Assembly (NCBI GenBank): GCA_008931825.1
Contig: QXVZ01028854.1
Coordinates: 1-20,788 of the forward strand
Direction: 5' to 3'
Source of the DNA: Phallusia fumigata
Taxonomy: Eukaryota > Chordata > Ascidiacea > Phlebobranchia > Ascidiidae
Length of the DNA: 20,788 nt
Made by a program: the position numbers and the translations under genes. Below are positions 1 to 8,911 of this stretch, piece after piece. Under the pieces are notes generated by a model. The model made no database searches. It worked only from the letters and a program-made list of their open reading frames with translations, and was not told where the DNA came from. The stretch's first letter is position 1. Each line of letters begins with the position of its first letter.

Positions 1-730
1 CCCTCAACTGCCTGAAACACAATTGTCCTTTAAAAAAAAAAATTGACACAGAACACAATTTTTCATTTATACGTTTTGTCTGTAAGTGTTCCATTACATA
101 ATGTTTTTCATTCTATGACAAACAGCCTGAATATACATTTTTATGCAAACATTGTATGTGACACTAAATTTAAAAACAAACTCAGCGTAAAGCTGGTTTG
201 GACGTTAGAAAAAGGACTGCAATGCGATGTTAGGTTTTGGTTGGCTGTACAGTATGTATTGGTGATATATGTCTCGCTTAGGGTTCCCTCCTGGTAATGT
301 TTTGACGGGAAAATTTTCAGGATTTGCCGACGAAATTATGTTTCCAAGTCCCAGGAAATTCTGTTTTTTGCTTTTGTCCGTTTCAAATCGAAAAAAGTAC
401 CCTGTCATGTGCTTTTTTTACTAATCATCACTTGAGCTGCTTTAGTTTTCAGTTTACAATATGCACTAACTAGTGGACGAAAAAAATCAAATTCATTTTT
501 AAAAATTTACAAAATTTTTTGTATGCTTGCCGCATTGCAAAAGTAGCATTACATGACAAAAATCCAATTAATTAAATGTTTGTAGCTATTAAAACTAATG
601 TTAGTTGTCACAATGACATATTTGGGCACAAAAAAATCGTCAAATTATTTCGTCGAGATCCCGGAATTTTTTTTACTTCCCCAAACCCTAGTCTTGCGGT
701 CCACATTTTATATGACTGTTATTAATAAAC
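1..730. other. AT-rich non-coding stretch, probably RPS11 intron
   Basis: No coding exon can be supported on either strand. The short open frames lack family resemblance and sensible splice signals. Because the first two RPS11 exons lie to the right on the minus strand and the remaining exons are not found in the window, this stretch is most simply read as the continuation of RPS11 intron 2. That placement is an inference. Confidence 0.45.
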
Positions 731-819
731 TGTTACGTAAGTACCAGTAATTACGTAAAGTACCAGTACGTAAAAGTACCAGTAAACTGTTACGTAAAGT
801 ACCAGTAATTACGTAAAGG
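731..819. repeat. Short-period tandem repeat (TTACGTAAAGTACCAGTAA-like)
   Basis: About five imperfect copies of a unit close to TTACGTAAAGTACCAGTAA lie head to tail, each containing ACGTAA and TACCAGTA. The array resumes on the far side of the transposon at 2992-3009 (CGTAAAGGTACCAGTAATGG). The element therefore landed inside this array. Confidence 0.75.
812..819. repeat. Left target-site duplication CGTAAAGG
   Basis: These eight bases abut the left terminal inverted repeat and recur identically at 2992-2999 next to the right one. Removing the element plus one copy restores a continuous TACGTAAAGG-TACCAGTAA unit of the host tandem array. Confidence 0.85.
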
Positions 820-2991
820 CCAGATTGGAAAGAATGACCTGCGCGGAGGATTTATCCTCCGCGCAATATTTTGGTTTTGACCCTATAATCCGTGCACTTT
901 CGGTGATTTTAGTAGAAATCCGCGCACAATTTTACAATCCGCGCACAATCTTCATTAACTGCTTTGTATTGCAAATAGATGATTCATTTGCGAAAAAATC
1001 TTCCACCTTCAACAACTACTAATACAACTTTAACGGCTACGCAAATATCATTTCGGTGACATCGAAAACATAGAAAAACGTAAAATTGTTACGCATGACT
1101 GCACGTGGTTTAATGTTTCCAAAAACATTTTATAAATCAAGAGGTCCTTAGACGGTGTTCCCAACTTTTGGTACGCGAGTACCTTTCGCGCATTAAATGA
1201 AACTCCATTTGGTTGCAAACNACTGTTGACCGTCTTCTCATCTTCTTACTACTGCGGCGGATCCAATGAGGCCGCGTGTGTTTTAGTGGATGAGCGGAAG
1301 CTTCGCACGATCCGTCTAGATACCACCTGATGGCGATATGGAGCACTGGGATATACTTTCAAACTGAGCCGAATTCATCATTACACCTTTATGCTTGGGA
1401 ACCTTGCTTATAAGCAAACAACACTTGTTTCTTAAAGATGCCCCAAGGTGGCTGTTACTCGAGAAAGATCTTTTCTCCTGCAAAAGACTATTTTTTATTT
1501 GCTCGAATCCGTTGGACACTTTACTGGCATTTTTATGTATGTTGAGAGCCTAAAATGCAACGTGGATTCCTAGTCTTAATTTAGCAATGAAAATCGTTTT
1601 ACTGAAATGGAGCTGTCCTTTACACAAACACACTCGGAATGAATCGTGGGACTCTGTTCTTAACATGTTGTAATACACAATTACACATGGGCAGCGTTTT
1701 TTTCGTTTTTTAGACAAACTTAATTTTATTCTGCACAATACATGCTTCTAATTCAGGTGTTTTTTGGTAAGTTGCTAAAAAATTTCAATATCTGTTCACA
1801 CGCCATTAACGTTTTAAGAATATAGAGATTTAAAGTACTTTTTAAGTTCAATTCCAAAGCCTTGTTTATCGTATATGCGTTCGAATTTGTAAAGAAAGTA
1901 AGGGTGTATACCATCCCTCATATTTATTCTTTTTAATCTGTCATACAAAATCCTGTTGGTATGTTATCCTATAAAGGTGTAGCCCAGCTAAACAGTTAAA
2001 GTTTGTCACAATCATGCTCAAAAAGATGTACTTCATGCCTCTTTACCAAACTTTGTTTGCCTAATTGCTGTTCTTAAATTTGTGTTTGTGATCACACTTC
2101 GACCAACTATACTTGCACATGTGTAAAATATTTGTTATTTCTTTTAGCTTTCTTAACAGGACCAAAAATATTGTAATTGCAACACAATAAAATGTTTTTT
2201 GGGGCAAAATCTATCATTTCTGTTGCAGCCAACATATATGAATCTGCTATGACTGGACCTTATACAAAGGGACGGTGACCAATTTTATGGGTGTTTTTTT
2301 ATTTAGAGCAGAAGCATCATTCAAAACTTAGAGAACTGTTTCTTCGCTCCCTTGGCTTTGGAGATCTTGATAACATTGAATTTCACGGTTTTGCTGAGAG
2401 GTCGACATTCGCCCACAGTTGCCAAATCGCCAACGTTCACATCTCTGTAAGTTCAAGACATCACAGTAAATTTTCTAATCTAAACAAGCATAAATAATTT
2501 TACTTAAGCTACAGTATGCATGGTTGTAAGTTGAGAAAAAATTGCGCCCATATTGTATGTGTGGCACTACAGCAGTTCCTCACAATAGAAAGGTGTATGC
2601 GATGTTTGAAGCCTCTTGCAAAGTGTATTGTGGGTAGTACAACTGAGAAGGTTTGTAATTGTAAAACCTTGCCTACACTTAACCACTTTGTCATGTCAAA
2701 GGAGGCAACATTTAAGCAATGTTACAGTTGGTAAACACACTGATTTCCAAAACTGACAATTTTAATGTACATGCAGCCTTTTTGACACAAACTGCACAAA
2801 TTCTACATCATTTTATCACNGTTTATTCTGTTTTCTGCAGTAGCGATCAGGACAAAGCGTTAGTAATCAACGCTGTTCCAAAAGTTGTCCGCGCGAATCC
2901 GCGCAAAAAAAATTTTTTTGGGGTGTAAATCCGCGCAAAAAAATTTTTTTAACATAAATCCTCCGTGCAAAAATAAAACTTTCCAATCTGG
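820..2991. mobile_element. DNA transposon of 2172 bp with TIRs and 8-bp target duplication
   Basis: The left end begins CCAGATTGGAAAG and the right end finishes with its exact reverse complement, CTTTCCAATCTGG. Further in, a second shared block (about CGGAGGATTTAT) is also inverted. The flanks carry a perfect 8-bp direct duplication, CGTAAAGG, at 812-819 and 2992-2999. Copies of AATCCGCGCA occur near both ends (about 887-950 and 2885-2970), as expected of subterminal transposase-binding sites. An 8-bp duplication fits hAT-like or P-like superfamilies. The TIR start does not match the usual hAT YARNG form, so the superfamily is left open. No transposase was recognised, so the copy is probably non-autonomous. 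It lies in RPS11 intron 2, 63 bp from the exon 2 splice donor. Confidence 0.85.
841..864. repeat. Perfect hairpin in transposon left end
   Basis: GCGCGGAGGA and TCCTCCGCGC form perfect inverted arms of at least 10 bp around a 4-base loop, 21 bp inside the left end. The GC-rich arms stand out from the AT-rich surroundings. The right end carries only one arm (CTCCGTGCA at 2961-2969). Confidence 0.8.
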
Positions 2992-2999
2992 CGTAAAGG
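2992..2999. repeat. Right target-site duplication CGTAAAGG
   Basis: Exact copy of the left duplication at 812-819, immediately after the right terminal inverted repeat. Confidence 0.85.
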
Positions 3000-3054
3000 T
3001 ACCAGTAATGGTTTGTAAGATACTTTCTAGAATTAGGATGAACAAGAAACTTAC

Positions 3055-3543
3055 TTCCCGTGGGGTTTTAAAACCTAACCCGATGCTCTTCACATGACGG
3101 AGCTTTTTCTTGCTGCTGGTTAGTACCCTCTTGCGGTTAACGAAAACTGTTGGTTGCCTCTGGTACGCTCTCTCAGTCTATATGTGATGAAACAATGTAA
3201 AGCAACTAAAAAAATTTGCTCAAATAACTGACCAAATTCTAAACGCAGGCAGCTCAAAATAATATAAGCTTGCAATCAGCAGTGTAACAAATATTTAAAA
3301 AACGAGTAGTAAAAGACAAATGCCATAACATTTCCAAAGAAAAGGATACTGTTTATCTTTACTAACTAAGGTACAAATTCAAAATGAAACAACAACATAG
3401 GGTATCAAGTAACGGTATTTAATTTTAAAGCTGTGATACAGTGCCCATCGCTTATGCAAGATTTTCGAAAAAAATCCTCGGAAACTATTAACAAAAATCC
3501 TGATTAAATGTCAAAAACTACAAACCTGCGCCTGATCAGCCAT
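3055..3543 (-). CDS. RPS11: Ribosomal protein S11 (uS17), 5' part, exons 1-2
   Basis: This encodes a small-subunit cytosolic ribosomal protein of the uS17 family. Exon 1 (3526-3543) encodes MADQAQ and ends at a GTTTGT donor. Exon 2 (3055-3177) begins after ATAG with [12 protein letters not shown], continues with [19 protein letters not shown], and ends at a GTAAGT donor. Known vertebrate S11 starts MADIQ-TERAYQKQPTIF and continues [12 protein letters not shown]. As far as I recall, its introns fall at the same two places, after the MADIQ start and after TPKE. Exon 2 is 123 nt, 41 codons, phase 0 at both ends. The remaining two thirds of the protein is not visible here and must lie left of base 1. 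The transposon at 820-2991 sits in intron 2. The ATG follows an unbroken pyrimidine tract typical of ribosomal protein mRNAs. Confidence 0.93.
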
Positions 3544-3546
3544 GGT

Positions 3547-3566
3547 GAAGGAAAAGAGGGAAAGAA
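3547..3566 (-). promoter_or_regulatory. 5' TOP-like pyrimidine tract of RPS11
   Basis: Read on the minus strand this is 20 consecutive pyrimidines (TTCTTTCCCTCTTTTCCTTC) ending three bases before the ATG. Ribosomal protein mRNAs usually start with a C inside such a terminal oligopyrimidine tract, which places them under mTOR/LARP1 translational control. The exact start site is not determined. Confidence 0.7.
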
Positions 3567-3568
3567 CG

Positions 3569-3576
3569 TTACGTCA
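3569..3576. promoter_or_regulatory. CRE-like site TTACGTCA in the RPS11/RIC3 divergent region
   Basis: TGACGTAA on the minus strand lies just upstream of the RPS11 pyrimidine tract. It matches the ATF/CREB half-site pattern. The same core is unusually frequent elsewhere in the window, so binding here is only a suggestion. Confidence 0.3.
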
Positions 3577-3915
3577 CGACTGAAAAGCGTGTTGGCAGCC
3601 ATGCGTAAAATAAAGTTTCAAAACGTTTTGGGGAGCAATAAATTTATGTCCGAAACTCGAGGAATACAAAAAATCAACTAATATTAATCACATATTTTAA
3701 ATATATACAAACGAACATACAATTTGAACAATACATGTAACCGTATTTCCAAACTTAATTGTAGCATGATTTTGCCAGCCACTGCAAATTGCAATCAGCT
3801 GCATCGATTGTCTGATTTCTTTTGTGAAGCTGCGTTTACATTCACAAAGTAAAAAAGCAATTGTTTGAACTAGTTACCAGTGTGACCGTTGTTATCGAAA
3901 CAGTTGATCGCAAAA
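3577..3915. other. Divergent intergenic region between RPS11 and RIC3
   Basis: Roughly 340 bp separate the RPS11 start region from the RIC3 ATG. No coding exon or clear TATA box is seen. The spacing suggests a shared bidirectional promoter region. Confidence 0.5.
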
Positions 3916-5356
3916 ATGAATGGGTACACAAAAACTCAAATGTTTGTCTTTGGTGCAGTAGTTGCGCTTTTTGTCGCCGTTGTTATTCCTGCATTTTTCA
4001 GAAAACCTAAAACTACAGGTAGGTTGATGTACGATTGCCTAGCAGTTATATTTAACTGAGCACCTATGCATACTGCACTTGGCACTAATGGTCTACTAGA
4101 GTTTCCTGAATTAGCTGTGAACTACAGTACTATAAGTGCAGTTTATTTACCTGCAATGTTGACAAGTTCAGCCCTCCAAAACACATTCAGTAATCCAAAT
4201 AACAAGCAATTGCCTAGAAAAAAAGTAATAATTGTTGTTTCAGTATTAAGTCAAGATCAAGCACCATCACATTTTGGTTCAAATCCAAACCTACGTGGAA
4301 ATCCTCAAGAAAGTATGGTACATGATAATTTGGATTTTTTAATTCATATTTCAATGCATGAAAAATTTTTCAGAACCTGCTGGGCCAAAGGAAAAAGGTT
4401 GGGCTGCAACACTTGCACCATATTATTCACTGGGTGTCTTCGGATATGTCCTGTACATCATGTACAGAATTTCTAGAAAAAAGGTACTTGCATTGCACAA
4501 AAGATACTTTTGCTTGCAACCACTGGCTCTTGAAGGCTTCTGATATGTTAGCCCAGTGGTTCCCAAATATTGAGAAATTCCTTCCCAGGAAGTTTAGTGT
4601 TTCTTTTTCGGTAAACCAGTGGTTCCAAACCATTTTATATTACTTCTTTTCTAGTAGGATAGAAATGAAGAGAGGAATGCACCGAATTAGGTTGGGAACC
4701 ACTGTGTTAGCCCTGTATTCTTTTTATGAGTCAATTTCACCAGTTGTACATTTTGGATTACCCAACTGTGCTGTTTTTAGTAGTGACATTTAACGAAGTT
4801 CTGACCATGTTTTAGCACTCACCCACAAGTCCACCCAGACATACAGCCAAAATAATGTCACCGTTGGCGTCGGCTGACTCAAATAGAAGGGGAGGAAATC
4901 AAAGGACAAAAATCAGTGAGTCTCCTTTTTTAGTTACCGCATGTACATTGTATTTATCTTCCTAGTACAGCAAGGTACAACCTATTTAAGATACTTCACT
5001 ACCAATTTTTATGTTGTATACAGGATACTGCTTTTTAAAATTTAATACTAAACTACCCTTTTCCAGATACGATTTTTGTTATTATTGATGTTGGTATGAC
5101 ATATACTGCAAGTTTCGTAAGTGTTTTGTGAAAAAACTTTTATTTGGCAGCTTCATATGAACTAAACCAGCTTGAAGAAAAACTCAATGAATCTGAGAAA
5201 GCAGTTGAAAGAATCTTAGAGACCGCTAACAAAGTAATTGCAGAAGTTTATCAGCGTGAAATGGAAGCTGATGACAGTGACAGCACATTGAGGCATGTTT
5301 GTTTGATAAATGTTTTCGTGACCAGTTTAGTNCAAGAAAAAAGTTTGCTTTACTAA
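3916..5356 (+). CDS. RIC3: RIC3 family acetylcholine receptor chaperone
   Basis: RIC3 is an ER membrane chaperone that promotes folding and assembly of nicotinic acetylcholine receptors. Exons are 3916-4018, 4374-4483, 4816-4915 and 5151-5356, with phases 1, 0 and 1; together they give 519 nt, 172 residues. Residues 9-28 (MFVFGAVVALFVAVVIPAFF) form the N-terminal hydrophobic segment. Exon 2 encodes the second one, APYYSLGVFGYVLYIMYRI, close to the vertebrate IPIYGFGIFLYILYILFKL. The exon 3/4 join gives TKITSYELNQLEEKLNESEK, matching vertebrate RKITSFELAQLQEKL, and starts the coiled coil. The protein is far shorter than the roughly 370-residue human form. After the coiled coil it ends in about 20 undistinguished residues, including one unknown at base 5332. 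That tail could be genuine, or read-through past a missed splice donor. Confidence 0.88.
4546..4553. repeat. Left target-site duplication TGTTAGCC of MITE
   Basis: Repeated exactly at 4705-4712 on the other side of the element. Confidence 0.85.
4554..4704. mobile_element. hAT-type MITE, 151 bp, in RIC3 intron 2
   Basis: The ends are perfect 13-bp inverted repeats, CAGTGGTTCCCAA and TTGGGAACCACTG. A perfect 8-bp duplication, TGTTAGCC, flanks them at 4546-4553 and 4705-4712. The TIR fits the hAT YARNG start (CAGTG) and the 8-bp duplication fits hAT. It is too short to code for anything. An extra internal copy of the terminal motif (CCAGTGGTTCCAAACC) begins near 4617, suggesting an internal rearrangement or a nested end. 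Confidence 0.9.
4705..4712. repeat. Right target-site duplication TGTTAGCC of MITE
   Basis: Exact copy of 4546-4553. Confidence 0.85.
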
Positions 5357-5374
5357 CTTCAATAGCTTAGAATA

Positions 5375-5380
5375 ATTAAA
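5375..5380 (+). terminator. ATTAAA polyadenylation signal candidate for RIC3
   Basis: ATTAAA, the common variant of AATAAA, lies 19 bases after the RIC3 stop codon. If used, the 3' UTR would be very short, which would support the stop at 5354-5356 as the true end. Confidence 0.4.
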
Positions 5381-5593
5381 ACCGTGATTTGTGCCTGAGT
5401 AATATTAGGACTATGGGGCAAATTTTTCTACTTTAAAAAAACACAAGAGTAAACGAATAGAAAAATTTGCACATTTTTACTCGTCAGTAATTTCGTACGA
5501 TTTCTGAGGAACAAAATTAACTTTCTTACGTCACTATCGCCTTGTGACGCAAATATTGTTTAAAAATCACCAATGCCACAGATGTAGCTTGGC

Positions 5594-5600
5594 TATAAAA
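5594..5600 (+). promoter_or_regulatory. TATA box candidate of the tetraspanin gene
   Basis: CTATAAAA ends about 20 bases before the ATG at 5620. With standard TATA-to-start spacing, transcription would begin close to the ATG, giving an almost leaderless mRNA. An ACGTCA core at 5528-5533 and a TGACGC at about 5544 lie 50-65 bases upstream of the TATA element. Confidence 0.5.
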
Positions 5601-5619
5601 TTTCCGCTGTCAGAAAACT

Positions 5620-8283
5620 ATGTCCAGCGAACGCAAGAGAAAAAGTCTGTATCGGGTAAGTAGCAGTGATTTTTTCCGAAAATATTGCCCCAATAATGTC
5701 GTTCAAGCTACAGTTAAAGCGTAATAGATTTGCTGCGTACTTTAGGTGTTTCTGACAGATCTTTGAGTGATTGGGAAGCAAAAACAGTTGTTTTTACTAG
5801 AAGACCTTTGTCAAATATTTTAGTTTTTCTCATTTGATTAAAAAAGTATTAACACAACTGGAAGATATAAGAATATAATAGAAACCATACCCATAGTCTT
5901 TTCAGTATCACTACTTAAGCTTAATAATTTTTAAAGAGCCATTTTGATTTAAAACCCTGTGTTTTTTGCAGTGCAAGCTTGCTGCTTTCATATTCACCTG
6001 TATCATGACGTTTTCACTAAGTATCTGTCAACTTGTATGGGGAATGACGTCACAGCTCTTTCATGCGCAAATAATTGCGCTTGATCACGTCACAAACGTG
6101 GTGACGTTTTTCAACCAGGCCTACGTACATTTGGACAGCAAATACGTCACCCGGGTATCAAGTTATCTGTTGTTAACATGCGGCGGAATTCTTTTTCTCA
6201 CCACGGTGAGCAGCTTATAATTTATTTTTGTATGTGGGGCAACATTATCATCTCCAACAATAACTTCAATTTTAAGCTTGTCAAGGCAAATCGAATCTTA
6301 GAACTTACTTAACATGTAAAAATTTAGCCTGATTGGAACCGTATCGTGAACTGCATGCAAGTACATATTTAAATTTGGCGTTTATACTTGTCAACCATAA
6401 AGGCGTGGGATTCGAACCAGCGACCTACATGGGACTGGGGATTTCCTAACTGAACTGGAAAGTGAAACTAGACTATCTCCTTTTGACGGCCTGTCAGCTT
6501 TGAATAAAGATGGTTACAAAACTACATTTTTTACGCTGAACAGTTCTTTTAATAGATGCTTTCAATTGTTGAGTTATGGGTGAAGGGAAACCGAATTCAG
6601 AAGTGGAGGAAAAGAAGTGTCTCTTTTGCTACTTGGGGCGCTGTGCTGTTGTATTCAGTTGCTATTACTCTATGTCTTGGAGCAACAGGCATGGTAAAAC
6701 TGAATGTGCGCGACACTATGTCGAACATACGCGCTTCCAAAGACTTTAAACAGTCGCTGGAATACATGGAGTTGTACCAGGTAACTTTTTGTTTTGTGTT
6801 TTAAGCCTTTGCAACTGCACTTCTGCTGTTCTTTGGTTACCATGTACCTCTAGGAATTTGTAATTTAAGGGTGTCTATCATGGCCTCAGAAGAAAATTAA
6901 CTAAAATGCATTTTCTGCATTTGCCTTTAATTAAAAGCGAGAGCTGTGTTTGATAAAGATAGGTAGAAAAGTAAAAGTAAACTATCTTTGCGATTTTGAA
7001 ACTAAATTTTCTTTAGTACATCTTCAGCTGCTGTGGAGTAAATGACGTCAGAGACTGGAGCATACTGCAAATACCCACAAACTGCTGCAAAACGCCAAAT
7101 ACCTGCCCCAAAAGTATAACTGGGGCAACAGAGTCGCCTGCATCAGCAACTGATGATTCGTTATACGAGCCCCTCTCAAGTTCCTATGACGATGATGACG
7201 TAACGACCATCGACCTCACATTAAATATTGACTACGACCTGTACAAGGGCGGGTGTGACGAAGCAATCACGTCATACGCTGACGTCACCGTTGCCATTTT
7301 AACTTTAAACATACTGTTTATCATCGCCCTGTTTGCGTCGTGGGTCATAATAGGAAACGAGAGGAATCAGGTCTCCGATGACGTCACCACAACGGATAAT
7401 GACGTATCGACTGCGTTGCTCGAAGGTGAAAACCGCAGAGAAGATTCCACGGAAAACGCTCAATGGGCAAATTTGCCTTCGACCAAAAAGGTATTTTGTT
7501 TGGCCATGAAGTAGAGGTAGAGGACAGGTTCAAACAAGCAAGAGATTGTGCTGAATTTGCGGGACTTCGAAAGAGTATTTTTGATAGGCATTGAACACAA
7601 CATTTTACTAATTGCCGGGTTTGCCTTACCACAAAAAAGTTAACCAACAAACTGTTACCCGTTCAGGCCAGAGGTGCCCATGTTTTTTTAAGAAATGCTT
7701 CTGTAATATAAATTGTTGGCCATTTAAAAGGAAAAATGTGACACACTTTTTGCATAACAATGCTCTATTGTACCCAGAAAGACTCCCAAGACAGGTTTAA
7801 CCTTAATATACTATAAGGGCGTTAATGCGTTTTTCAAACAACTCTCACACATCACTTGCCTAATCAGGCACAAGTAGAAGTAATGTAAGTGACAACTTAA
7901 ACTCGATTATTTCTAGCAAAGTTACAATGCCGAAATCTTACAGTTCTTCCGTGTTTTTCATATTTTCGTCCAAGATTGGTCGAACCCAAAGCCTGCCAAA
8001 CAACCAGCAAAAGATACAAGGCAATGAACACACACTAGCCCATGTCAGTAAGTCCCTAAGCGCCGTTGAGCAACCACACAAAAACGATGAACTAACGGAA
8101 GCTAAAGCCAAACGAAGCATTGGCGTATTGCAAACTTGGTCTGCCATCAGACAAAGTGCGGACAAGACAAAAGAAATGTGGGCTACGTTTTCCAAAAACC
8201 CTCTGTTAGAGGTGGACCATAGCAGTAGCAGCTCTAGTAGTGAGTGTATCTCGTTGATGAGCTTCGAAAGCATGGATTGGTGA
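5620..8283 (+). CDS. Tetraspanin of the peripherin-2/ROM1 type
   Basis: This is a four-pass membrane scaffold protein of the tetraspanin superfamily. Exons are 5620-5655, 5972-6205, 6556-6780, 7017-7490 and most likely 7975-8283. All joins are phase 0, giving 425 residues. Exon 1 encodes MSSERKRKSLYR. Membrane segments are near AAFIFTCIMTFSLSICQLVW, YLLLTCGGILFLTTMLSIVE, FATWGAVLLYSVAITLCLGA and VAILTLNILFIIALFASWVI. The large extracellular loop carries SCCGVNDVRDWSILQI, NCCKTPNTC and KGGCDEAITSY. These parallel peripherin-2 KCCGNNGFRDWFEIQW, SCCNPSSPRPC and RGCRAALLSYY. The loop thus has six cysteines; an equivalent of the peripherin-2 dimerising cysteine just before CCG is absent. The acceptor of the last exon is ambiguous (AG at 7916, 7943 or 7974). 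The C-terminal tail is long, hydrophilic and ends in a serine run. Family membership is firm; strict orthology to PRPH2 or ROM1 is an inference. Confidence 0.85.
6400..6475 (-). repeat. tRNA-like sequence, possible SINE remnant
   Basis: In tetraspanin intron 2, the minus strand carries a perfect RNA polymerase III B-box, GGTTCGAATCC (6408-6418), preceded by AGGTCGCT as in many tRNAs. An A-box-like AGTTCAGTTAGG lies upstream at tRNA-like distance. The T-stem and acceptor stem pair poorly, so this is not a functional tRNA. It may be a tRNA pseudogene or a SINE head. Confidence 0.35.
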
Positions 8284-8911
8284 CAAGAACAGTTACGAAA
8301 TTTAGTGAAACAAGCTGTTTGCATTTCTATGACAATATTATCCATGTGGGATTTACGGAACAACACCACTGACTCGTCCTAACGTCATTTACCTATCTTA
8401 CAGTTGACTAACGAAGGACTTGACTTGTTTTTCTCGCCTTATTTATTATGTTTTTTTCTTGCATTTTTCAAAACATACAAAAAAAATTTAAACCGGATCG
8501 AAGCTCAGGTATATAGCGAAGGAAAACAGTCTGTATCCGGCAGTTAAGTCTCAAAGTCATGTGGGGAAGTGTACTTGAAAACACAGTGTGTAAGCTAAGA
8601 CAAACACAAAAATTTGTCTGCTCTTGAACTTGTGTTCAAGCAAAATTAAAGTTATGTAAGTTTTTATGTGTTGTAAAACTGTTTCAAAACTTAGTGCTAG
8701 TATTAGTTTATCCTTGATGTTTGTGCAAAAACAAGAGTATCAATAGGTAAAGGACAAGAACTTGCTTTATCAGTTTCCCTCTTGGTAAAACTTCCTCATG
8801 TTTTGTTTCCTGACCAACTTAGATCCATTTTTTGTCAAATCTCCTCCACATGACACTTATATACTCACTATCAAGTTGGGCTCTAATTCCAGCTACTTGC
8901 GCAAGGGTGGG
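8284..8911. other. Convergent intergenic region, tetraspanin and MBTPS2 3' ends
   Basis: No coding exon is supported. For the plus-strand gene an ATTAAA lies at 8645-8650. For the minus-strand gene an AATAAA (plus TTTATT) lies at 8442-8447. If both are used, the two 3' UTRs overlap by about 200 bases in antisense orientation. Confidence 0.45.

Noticed and set aside
318..430. Possible box C/D snoRNA on the minus strand (GTGATGA and CTGA boxes)
   Set aside because: No terminal stem and no internal C'/D' boxes. RPS11 introns do host snoRNAs in vertebrates, but this candidate does not hold up.
1137..1519. Minus-strand frames within the transposon as a transposase
   Set aside because: They break across frames and show no DDE or hAT dimerisation motifs that I could recognise.
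7938..8369. 143-codon minus frame
   Set aside because: It lies antisense to the last tetraspanin exon, has no family resemblance and is explained as a shadow of that exon.
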